Assembly (NCBI GenBank): GCA_039621445.1
Contig: CP154955.1
Location: 10,032,241 to 10,096,240, forward strand
Reading direction: 5' to 3'
DNA length: 64,000 nt
Source: Euglena gracilis
Lineage: Eukaryota; Euglenida; Euglenophyceae; Euglenales
The notes beneath the pieces were generated by a model. It did no database searches. It saw only the letters and a list, made by a program, of their open reading frames with translations, and was not told the origin of the DNA. The translations under genes were made by a program, and so were the position numbers. Of this stretch, positions 12,701-24,700 are shown piece after piece. Position 1 is the stretch's first letter. Each line of letters starts with the position of its first letter.

Positions 12701-15700
12701 AGGGAAGAAATACCAATGAGGCTCAACGTCTCCAAATAAGTGTTTAAATGGCTGAATTGGGGGGAAATGGTCAACAGCTGCCAAAAAGATGGGATGGCCA
12801 GTGATAACAGTGACCGTGATTGGCCATAAATGGAGCAATATTTATGTGCACCTGCTCCGCACCTAGATAATGGAGACTTCTGGATAGTTTCCGGAAAGTT
12901 CCAAAACAAACCGGAATATTCGGGAATAAAAACCAGAATAGATTTTTGACGGATGATCTTTTTTTTGCCTTCTGTTTAGCCATGACGATGGGTGCCAGGG
13001 AGGGTTGCAAGGGCATTCCAGAGCCATAACTGTTTGCGGTGCCCCGTTGTCAGAACAGTCTGGTGGCGGCTCTCCGCCCTTCTGGGCCGGCCCCTCCGGG
13101 CGGTGCGCGGGGCCCTCCTGCGGTGTGTGCCGTGGCTGCGGCCGCCGCTGTACCCCCGGGCCGCCCTCGACAACGTGTCTGGCAGCTTCCGGCCCCGGCA
13201 GGCCTCGCGTTGGCTGACATCCATACCAAGCCCCGGTCCATACCCCTCCTGTGTATGACCCCCCCCACCACCAAACCATATTCCGCAGGGTTATAGGGTC
13301 TTGGTGGTTGTTTCTTTTTTTTTGTTTGAGTGGGGCTGTTCTATGTCTCCTTACATCGAAATTTTGTACTCTTTCATTGTGCTCTTTTTATCATATTTTT
13401 TGCAGTGCATTTTTTTTTCTCACCTGCCTGTGGGATGTGTTGTTCTGGATTGTGGTTTCGGTGGCTCCTCCCTCCAGGTGCCTTTGGCGGAGGGGAGGTC
13501 GGGGTCGATGTAAAATGGGTCATGTCATCGTGGTTTGGTGCGTTCGTGTTGAATGAGATGTGGAATCTCCGAAGGCTTGACTGAAGCTCTCCCCCCTGAG
13601 CCAAAGGTGGAAGATAGCCAAAGGTGGAAAATAGCCAAAGGTTGAAAATTGCCACTCATCACCACTTTTTTTCGAACTGAAATGAATGCAAACACAGCAA
13701 AAAGCCAGGTTTTTGTCTCTGAGACCCTCCTGTTGCCAATCCCACCAATGTTTTGTATGTCCCGCCTTATCCCCGCTGGACTCTCCACCAATGAGGAGAT
13801 CAGACTAACGAGTCAGCCTAAATCGTTCACCTCCACCCAACACACCGCCTCCCCCAAACCCTCAGCCTCGTCCTCGGGCCGCCGCTCTCGGGGAAGAGCG
13901 CACTGCTGAAGGCGCTGGCCGGGCGGCTGTCGGGCGTCGGCGTGACGAGCCAGTTCCGCGGCAGCGTCAGCTACGCCGGCCGACCGCTGTACCCATCGCA
14001 CCGCCACAAGAAGGGGGAGGTGGTGGTGGACAAGCTGTTGGCCAGGGCGCTGGGGAGCATTTAGATGGGCACTCTATGAGCGTTGGTTTTGTTTGGGGAG
14101 AAGGGGGTACCGTGAGCAACCCAACTGGGTTTTGGGTTGGTGTAACAAGGCTGTGGGTTTTTTTTGAGGGCACTCAAAAAAGAATCGCTACCGCACAGAG
14201 GCTGGCAAGGACTGCACAGCGGCAGGTCAAAAACTGCACAGCAAAACCTGTGTGCCCCACACCTGCCCCCTGGGAAGCTGTCATGCCCGAGAACCTGTCA
14301 GGGTTCCGCCCGGGAAGCTGTCAGGGTCCCTGGTGCCGGCAAACCTGTCATGATAGGAAGTTGTCAGGGTCCCCGGTACTGGCCAACCTGTCAGTCATTT
14401 TTCATTGACTATATCTGGAAATTTCCTTCTCGGGAAGCTGTCAGGGACCTTGGCATCGGCCAACCTTTCAAGATGGAGGTTGTCAGGGTGCCCACTACCG
14501 GCCAACCTGTCAGGTGACAGTTTCTGGGGGCGGGGGTAGGTATCTCGCCATGGCCCTGCTGGGGTCGTACGTGCCGCAAAACGTAGCATTCATCCAGGCG
14601 CTGTCGGCGAGGCAAACACTGCAGTTTGCACACAACCTTTTTGGGCAGCCGACGGCGAAGCAGCTGATGGCTGAGCACAGGGACGGTTGGCCATCTGGAT
14701 AATCCAAATGAAATAGGACGTGTATAATTTATCAAATCATCAAACCATACCATAATGTCCAATAGCATCTCTCGTCACACAATGCCATGCCATGCCATGC
14801 CATGCCATACCATACCATACCATACCATCATACCATACCATACCATACCATACCATACCATACCATACCATACCATACCATACCATACCATACCATACCA
14901 TACCATACCATACCATACCATACCATACCATACCATACCATACCATACCATACCATACCATACCATCCCATCCCATACCGTACCGTACCGAACCATATTT
15001 TTTCCCTTTGAGCCGTACCCCCTCGTAAGCTATCCTGTGGCCTGCTTACTGGCTTCCTAGTCTCATAGCGAACTTTTTCCCTAGGGCCCATGATACCAAC
15101 TTGGCTCCATGAGACCAACTTGCCTCATTTTATTTCGCCCCCCTCCATCCCCGGCAACCTTGCCTTTTCTTTTCTCTCATTTCCTGCAAAAAATGTGTGC
15201 AATTTTTTTTTATTGTGAAAAATCAGCGCCGCTTATTATTTATTTATTTCCCTTATTTCTGACTCTATTTTCTTCAATTCCTTTTTTTGGGGATCCGTTT
15301 ATCTTATGTCAGCTTTTTCTGGCCTTTCCCATACATTTCATTGAAGCAGGCATGGCATGTGTTTTTTTTTGGGCCATAGCCTGGCTTTCCACGGCTATGC
15401 TATGGGTAGAATAGTGTTCAGGCAGGACAGTGCCCCATCCATCAGGCAAAATATGCACAGAGTACGATGAAGCGGCTGAAGTTTTTGGGTTGTGACCAGC
15501 CCTAACTTCAGTCCCACCGAACATATTGCCAATCACTCAGCGGGACATGGTAGGGCAGCTGTCCTCAAGCCAGGACGGCGTGTGAGACACCATCCAGGCG
15601 TTCTCCGCCACCGTTGATCGCCAGACTCCAAAAAAGTCTTGTGAAAGTGTGTTTAAGCGGCAGGCGCTTGTGGGAGACACACGTGCTGCTGCATTAGCCT

Positions 15701-18700
15701 TCGGCACCGGCATGGGGTTTGCCGCACCCATGTCTTGCCATGCCCACCTGACGGCTGGATAATTCCCCCCCCCCCCCCCCGGGGGGGGTCGAAGCTGGTT
15801 GTTTTTCTCGCAGTGCCTCGAAGTGTATTTCTTTCGCATACTGTATCTTTCATTTACTATCTACTATTTCCATAGGTATATCTACTATTTGTATATCTGT
15901 ATTTGCATATGTATATCTATGTGTTTATCTACTATTTACTATATGCATCTTTCATTATACTGTATCATTCATGTCACGGCTGACGACAGAGGGCCTCCGC
16001 CTCGCCTTCCCACCCATCCCTGGCGGCGGGGCTGCTGGCGGAGGAAAGCGGTTCAGGGCCACCCCCCATCCCTTCCGAAACCTCCACCAGCCTCTGAACC
16101 GCTGGCTCGCAGTCTGGCTGCTCAGCTCTGGGCTGCCACTCCCCATGCCACGCGTGGAGCGTGGAGTGTCATGCCCTTGCCCCTTCCTCCTAACAAACAC
16201 CCTTGGCCCATGCTTTTAAAGCTGCCCTTTTGCTAAGTGCTTGGGTCCTTCGCCCGAAGGTGGTGCTTCGGAGGAAGCCCTGAGTGCGGATTGAGACCCC
16301 CAGACGTAGGGAGCCTCCTACCCGGGGGGGGGGGGGGGGGTGGACTTCAGCTAGTCCAAATTTGGCCAGTGGGAATTCAGTGGACCCCCCAGCTAGTGGA
16401 AAGTTTTTTCCAGTGACTGGTGCGAATATTTTCCACCATTGGCATTCCAGGATTCCCTTTCAACCATGCTCCTGGTGACCCCGAATTTGTTTAGAGTTTG
16501 TTGACCTGGGGGTGGGTTTGCGCTGAGTGGATACTCCCCCCCCCCCCCGAGGGTGGTTTTCCATTATTTTTGGCGCGAAGCCGACAGTAAAAAAATGAAA
16601 GGTGTTCAAACCAGGGAATTTCTTAAGCCGGAGGGTACCCTACCCCCCCAGGGGGGGTCCAGCCAGCCAGCAGCGCAAATCTAGCCAGCAGCCCAAATTC
16701 GGGCTGGGAGCCCCCCCCCCCCCCAGGGGGTCGACTGAAATAAAGTCGGGTCCAGCCCGGCTGGAGGCCGGGCCAGCCGGCCGCAGGCTGGCCAGCCAAC
16801 TGGGCTGCCCGGCTCACCTATCCATGCATTTCCCCCCCTCATCAAAGCTTCCTCCATCACAGTCCCCCAGCCTTGAGCTAGCTCTATCCACCAAAATGTC
16901 GAAAATGGCAAAAATGTGTTAGAAAATTTTGTTTTTCACCGACCCAGCCCAGCCCAGCCCAGCCCCCTCCAGCCCCGGACCCCCCCCCCCACCCCCGGGG
17001 GGGGTCCAGCCAGCAGCTCATTTCCAGCCAACAGCCTTTTTGCCAGCCGGAGGCTGGACCTCCCCGGGGGGTCCTTAAGAAATTCCCTGGTTTAAACCCC
17101 AAAATTGATCCCCAAAATGCCCCACTCCCGGGGACTCCCAGGGGTGGGTCCCCCGGGTGCGATAAAAGAAACCTCCGTCCCCCACCCCGGGGGCTCGCCC
17201 TGCCTCCAGCAGCTGCAGGCCATGCACAGCTCCTACCCGGAGATGCTGCTGAAGGTGATGGGGCTGGAGGCGGTGGGGAACCTGCCGGTGGCCGCCCTCA
17301 CGGACGGGCAGCGGCGGCTGCTGAGCTGGGCCGAGGGCACCGCCCAAGGCGTCCCTCTCATGGTGGTGGGCCATTCTGACCACACCGCGTGGCCGTTCCC
17401 CCGGGGTAGCCACTTGTCTTTGTCATTTTAGGCCGTGGCCAATGGGGGTCCTTCCCACGTTTTGTTTTTGAACAGCTGCATCCAATGGCACACTAATGTT
17501 GTTGCTGTGTGACGCTACATGTGTACATTGCTGAATGAAATGATGGGCCGCTGTTTGCATTATGTCACCGCAGTCACCACCCCACCTGTACTGTGGATGG
17601 AAGCCCTGCCTCATGCTGCAGGCACCAGTGATACTGCTGGACAATGGCCTGCCCAGCAGGTGACGCTGGGTCCTTCTCCCATGTGTGCAAAAGTGATGCC
17701 CAAACCTGGCCTTTTTTTCTAAAGAGGAATTTGCACCCGGCGGGGGTCTATGGGTCCCTGGCCACTCACCACACAACTGCCTTAGTGCACCCGGCGGGGG
17801 GTCTATGGGCAGGTGGGGGGGGGTCGGTTTTTAGGTAGTGTTTTTGAGGTTTTTTTTGTTTGTTTGGGTGTTGCAATTTTAGTACTGTTTTTGGATTTTT
17901 TTGGGTGGTGCTGTGGCACACCCCCTGGCAAGGTGCCGTGGCCCAAAATAGCCGTTCCCAAGGGAAATAGGCCGGGTTGGCCGGGGCTGGGACCATACCA
18001 TTCCTTAAGGTGTGTCCGACCCCCCCCCCCCCCCCCCCCGGGGGGGTGACTGACTGGATTTTTCGGAGTGACTAACTGGTTTTTGGCTCCAGGCCCCCCC
18101 CCCCCGTGTGGACCAGGAGTGGCTGAAAGTGGGATTTTTTTTTGGGGTTTTTGACCAAAATCTTTTGCTTTTCAGCCATTTTTTTTTGGCCGGGTGGCCA
18201 AAGTGACCGACCCCCCCCCCTGGGGGGGCTAGGGGGTTTTTGAAACGTGACTGACTGTTTTTTCTGAAAATGGGAAGTGACCCCCCCCCCGGGGGGGGGT
18301 CGGTAAGCAATGGTATGGCTGTGACTGGGGGGTGTGGGCAACTCCCTGCGGGGTTGTTGAAAAGAAGCCTGCCCCCCAAACCCAGAAACGTTTTTGGTAC
18401 AGTGACAAAAGTCATCTCGGAAACACTGGTTCAACCCCCCCCCCAAAGATCTCCCCCGTGGTCGGAAGGCGCCTTATGGGAACACAGCACAGCTTGCAGG
18501 ATTTGAATTCGAAATACCCCCCCAAGGAAGTGTTGTATTGGGTCCATACCGGCTGAGGGGCTGTCAAAGAAGTCGTTCCCCAGATTTGTACCTGCTGTGG
18601 TGACACATTCCCGGGGGGGGTTGAGAGGTAAATGCCTACCCCCCACCCCTGGAAACTGGCCTCCCTGGGGAAACCCATCCTCGCACCTTTAACCTATCTC

Positions 18701-21700
18701 CAATCCCCTTTGGGACTTGTTACCTATCCTTGTACCCTTCTACCCTTGTACCCGCTGATCGCTCTCCTAACGAATTTTTTTTGAGGATTTCCACTTTTTT
18801 TTTTGTCAAAAAAGGCAGTTCTCTGGGTTAAAAGAAATTACTTCCGTGGGGTTGGAGCGATCCCTCATTGGCCCCAAGGTGCCCGCCGACGCCTCTCCCG
18901 CTGCCCCCAACGGGGATCGACAGCAACGTCGCCTACCAGCTCTTCATGGGGATGCGGTTCTCGGCGCGTGAGCGACACCGCACGTACGTCATGGCCAAGA
19001 TTCGATGTAAGGAGGGCGTACAAGGTTTAGGTGGGGGGTGTCCCCCCCACCCCATCCTGGACCGGAGGGAGGGTCCCCCCACCTACCAAGGGGGTCTGGA
19101 CCAATCTTGGGGGGGGGTCCCCGGGACCCCTCTCCCAAAAGGTCAAAATTTTCCTTCCGGCGCTTTGCGCCATTTTTTTTTGTATTTTTGACAAATTTCT
19201 GCCGAAAATGTGCCCAAAAATGGCACTTTTGGCCATTTTTAGGGCCAAAAAATTTTCGGCCCGCTTCGCGCCGGGCCGATAATCAGTCATCCAGACCGCC
19301 CAGTGTTTAGGTTGGGGGGTGTCCCCTCCCTCCTGGACGGGGATGGGGGTCCGACCCACCCCCACCTGCCCTTATATCGATGCCTGGTTATGTCGCAGTC
19401 CTCCATCACTCCGGAGCTGTTCGACATCTTTGACGACCTGACGCTGATGGCGGCCGGGCGCATAGTGTACCAGGGGCCTCGAAGCCAGGTGTTGGAGTAC
19501 TTCCAGAGCCTCGGCTTCCAGTCATGGCTCAGCAAACGTGTGCAATGCAATGCAGGGTCTACCTGCTTAGCAATATGGATGAAAATGGATTTTGACAATT
19601 TGTGGGGGATTCAAAATGGATTCTCAAATTTTTGGCTAGAATGTAAGCTCCTACTGGTGAGCAAAATAACATAACACAACACAACACAACACAACACAAC
19701 ACAACACAACACAACACAACACAACACAACACAACACAACACAACACAACACAACCACACACAACAACACACAACACCACACAACACAACACCACACAAC
19801 ACAACACAACACAACACAACACAACACAACACAACACAACACAACACACCACAACACAACCCCACACAACACAACACAACACAACACAACACAACACAAC
19901 ACAACACAACACAACACAACACAACACAACACAACACAACACAACACAACACAACACAACACAACACAACGAAACGCAACACAACACAACACAACACAAC
20001 ACAACACAACACAACACAACACAACACAACACAACACAGCACAGCACAGCACAGCACAGCAGCACAGCACAACACAACACAACACAACACAACACAACAC
20101 AACACAACGCAACGCAACGCAACGCAACGCAACGCAACGCAACGCAACGCAACGCAACGCAACGCAACGCAGCGCAACGCAACGCAACGCAACGCAACGC
20201 AGCGCAGCGCAGCGCAACGCAACGCAACGCAACGCAACGCAACGCAACGCAACGCAACGCAACGCAACGCAACGCAACGCAACGCAACGCAACGCAACGC
20301 AACGCAACGCAACGCAACGCAACGCAACGCAACGCAACACAACACAACACAACACAATACAATACAATACAACACAACACAACACAACACAACACAACAC
20401 AACACAATTACAATACAATACAATACAATACAATACAATACAATACAATACAATACAATACAATACAATACAATACAATACAATACAATACAATACAATA
20501 CAATACAATACAATACAATACAATACAATACAATACAATACAATACAATACAATACAATACAATACAATACAATACAATACAATACAATACAATACAATA
20601 CAATACAATACAAGACAATAGAATAGAATAGAATATAATAGAATAGAATATAATAGAATAGAATATAATATAATACAATATAATATAAGAGAATAATATA
20701 ATATAATAAGAATATAACATAATATAATATAATATAATATAATATAATATAATATAGAATAATATAATATAATATAATATAATATAATATAATATAATCT
20801 AATCTAAACATAATATAATAAATAATATAACATAATACAATAGAATATAAATAAATACAATACAATACAATACAATACAATACAATACAATACAATACAA
20901 TACAATACAATACAATACAATACAATACAATACAATACAATCCAATCCAATCCAATCCAATCCAATCCAATCCAATCCAATCCAATCCAATCCAATCCAA
21001 TCCAATCCAATCCAATCCAATCCAATCCAATCCAATCCAATCCAATCCAATCCAATCCAATCCAATCCAATCCAATCCAATCCAATCCAATCCAATGCAA
21101 TGCAATGCAATGCAATGCAATGCAATGCAATGCAATGCAATGCAATGCAATGCAATGCAATGCAATGCAATGCAATGCAATGCAATGCAATGCAATGCAA
21201 TGCAATGCAATGCAATGCAATGCAATGCAATGCAATGCAATGCAATGCAATGCAATGCAATGCAATGCAATGCAATGCAATGCAATGCAATGCAATGCAA
21301 TGCAATGCAATGCAATGCAATGCAATGCAATGCAATGCAATACAATACAATACAATACAATACAATACAATACGCTACAGTACAGTACAGTACAGTACAG
21401 TACAGTACAGTACAGTACAGTACAGTACAGTACAGTACAGTACAGTACAGTACAGTACAGTACAGTACAGTACAGTACAGTACAGTACAGTACAGTACAG
21501 TACAGTACAGTACAGTACAGTACAGTACAGTACAGTACAGTACAGTACAGTACAGTACAGTACAGTACAGTACAGTACAGTACAGTACAGTACAGTACAG
21601 TACAGTACAGTACAGTACAGTACAGTACAGTACAGTACAGTACAGTACAGTACAGTACAGTACAGTACAGTACAGTACAGTACAGTACAGTACAGTACAG

Positions 21701-24700
21701 TACAGTACAGTACAGTACAGTACAGTACAGTACAGTACAGTACAGTACAGTACAGTACAGTACAGTACAGTACAGTACAGTACAATACAATACAATACAA
21801 TACAATACTTGCACTAGAGGTTTTTAGGGTGCCATTTGATAAGGGATATTCAAGTTTGAAACCGAAAGGCGCAACAGGACGTTCGTCAGTTCAAATGGGC
21901 TCATCTGGACCGCGAAGCAAGCTAAAATCCTTCCCAAAACACAAGTACCTGGGAACTTACTATATCAATTCATGTTGCTGGTGATATAACTGTCGGTTAG
22001 AAATTTCGCGAGACAAAACTGTAGGCTTGTTTAGCCGTTTTAATCTGTTTTTTCTGCAAGCGGGAAAACGCTTGCATGAAAAGGGTATTTCGAAATATTC
22101 TATGCGTTACTTTCGGTCCAACCACGTGGGTGATCACTGTCGCTACTCCACCCTGCATGACTGCCTGCGTGATCACAGTCATTACCCTCCCTTGCGGACT
22201 GCTCACGTGATCACCGTCGCAACCATCTGAATCCGTCTGCCTTGTTCTCGGTATATACGCGTTCAGGCCACGTTTCCTCAACTCGAATCTGAAGGATGAG
22301 TGACAAGGGCAAAAGGAAACGTCCTTTCGGTATATGCACATGCTGTACGACTGTGCACAATCCACCCGCATGATCCCGACTGCCTGCGTGATCACAGTCA
22401 CTACCTGCATATGCTGCCTCACACGGAAGCAGATTTCCGCTGGATGCGACCAAGCATGGAAGCAAAAAGCAGGCTGTCGCCAGTGTGGAACCACAGACTG
22501 GATGTGCAGGGGGTGGGCAGTCCCCGCCACATCGCAATCAATTATCACATCGAGCTGCATCCCGCTGTGAACATGTCCAATAAACTACGTGAACAAAAGT
22601 ACATGAAAAAAGCAGAAAATATGGTCTTATTACAAAACTGCAAACAGGAATAGCAGTTTTGAAATTGGACAGATTGCTATTAAGAGTTTTCGGGCAGACA
22701 TGCTGTGTATATAACTTACCCTTATCAACAAAAAGTTATATACTGGCCTCGATGAAGCAGAATACCGCTTCATCGAAGCAGAAACAAATGATATTATGGA
22801 TGACAAAAGACAGCGAACCTAAAGAGAAACACGATTATATGTGTGACAAAACAGTGGACGCAATGAGGAAGGAAAAAAGGACGAGAAAGCACGTTCTTCC
22901 TGTGTAATCATATTTCCCTGACACCGACGTTGGCCACCGTCGGTGTCGTTATTCTTGTGGGCTGCTGGGGCTGCAAGCGGCGGAAGTGGGCACCCGGCAG
23001 CCACGTGGCTCCATGTCGTTTGAGTTGTTTAGTATTTTGTGGTCACATCACTAGCTGTGAACCTGCACCGAAATTGCGATACAAGTCGTAGGTGAAGCAC
23101 TTTTCCGCTATTTTATGTCATGAAGACGGAGCCGTTGTAAGAACAAGACAATCCTAAAAACTCCACAAATTGCATGGCGGCAGAGGGCTTCTCATGGGCT
23201 CGATGAACTCTGTAGATGTCTCGTGAATTGGAACGCACACAGTGTGCGGTACTCCAGCGTCCAAACTGCAGAATTTTCGGCCATTTTAGGCCAGTTTAAG
23301 CTATATTGAAACGTTTTCACTGTGGGTGTCTGGTTGCAATGTATATGATCAGAAAAATGCATTGGATTGAAATGGGCATCGCAGGCATTTTAATTATCTT
23401 CAAAAAAAATTGGGCATTTAATGTATTTGTTTGTTCGTCAGAGGAGCGGGATTGAGACGGTTGGGGATGATGGATTTGGGGACGCAATTGATATTTGGCT
23501 TAGGCGGCAAAAATTTACCATGAAAAATTTGACTGAACTGCATTCCGAAACTGTCCAAAAAGCTATCAAAAATAATTAAAAATTTTCGGTTACACATCGT
23601 ATCCAAAAGTTTTCAATGTATAAGATGGGAAAATGAGGGAAGCGGAAACCCCCTTCAATTCATTTGAAAGAAATGTTTTTAACTGCAACCCGCCTTGTAC
23701 GGCTGTAGACGGAATGATTTGCACATGAAACGCACCAATCAATCACCGTTAGGGTTGATGGTGCACTCGTGCTCACTTCGCAAAACGAACACATACGTGT
23801 TGGACAATGGTGAATTCCATTTGTGATTCAGTGGAACATTAAACGGTTAATAACATCAGTCTTTCCATTCAAATCGGTTGGGCCCTGACCAAGAAACAGA
23901 GTAGCAAATTGAACAAGAGGCGGATTTCTGCTTCCTTTTCAGAAGGCTAACAATTATATCTATTTGTTCCTCGCGAAGCTGATAGCTGTTTACCGGCCGC
24001 ATATACCGTTAAAACAATAAGAATCACATCGTAATTATCCATGTGCAGAATGGAGGCAATCCACATGGCGGGCCACAAGTTTATGTTTTTTAACGTTTTT
24101 TTTATTATGATTTATTAAATGTTATTTTCTTGTGTGGCTTTAAACACCTGAAATGACTTTTTTGACCTCCTGAAGATGTAAAATGGCGTCAAACAGCAAG
24201 ACGCAATTGTCAAATGATTTTTGGTTTCAGCATGCTGCTCCAACAGAAGTCTAAAACTGAGGCACCTGGAATTGTAAGTTAATTTTTTATTTGATCAAGA
24301 AAATGCTGCAAATTCCCCACATTTTCACCTCTATTTCAGCATGTCCGATTTTCACATTCAGAGCAACTGTCCCACAGTGCATAGGTTTTTTTCAGATTGC
24401 TCCATAATTGATCAATGCCACTGGTCAAAATTTCCTCTGAAAGTTTTTTTTGCATCCATCATTTTACCGGCCTTTTTTTGATACCCGCCCCCCCCCCCCC
24501 CCCCGGCAATTGACGCACCCGGGCAATTGTCACCCCTGGCTGTGCCGGCCAATTTGTCACCCCGGGAAATTGTCACCCCCCTCCGTGCTGCCCAATTTGT
24601 CACCCCCCCCCCCCACAGAAGATGTCTGTGGACTTTCTTTTCGCCGACACGACTCGATTGATCCTCTATTTCGCTACAACGTGCTGAGAAATGTCACATA

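Larger units (their letters stand above)
9461..13056 (+). other. Segment 2/3 intervening sequence (3.6 kb)
   Basis: It holds the 26-bp hairpin, the right half of a family C element (10084-10195), 'GCCAGCAGCC' units (11300-11700) and the family K element. No reading frame of transporter type was found. Confidence 0.5.
14667..16604 (+). other. Segment 5/6 intervening sequence, left and middle part
   Basis: The CCATA array, a Tc1-like fragment (15411-15690), a C/G run at 15766-15788, and a TATCTATATG-rich stretch (15850-15960). 15970-16200 is GC-rich and open in two frames but matches nothing expected between the Q-loop and signature segments. Confidence 0.45.

Noticed and set aside
14782-14993. 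The regular repeats as a CRISPR array
   Set aside because: Units are five bases with no spacers, and the context is eukaryotic.
19559-21984. Open frames of 188-714 codons on both strands (Tyr-Cys-Ile-Val-Leu or Gln-Tyr-Asn repeats)
   Set aside because: They are translations of the pentanucleotide array. A five-base unit without stops stays open in several frames at once and has no protein-like composition.
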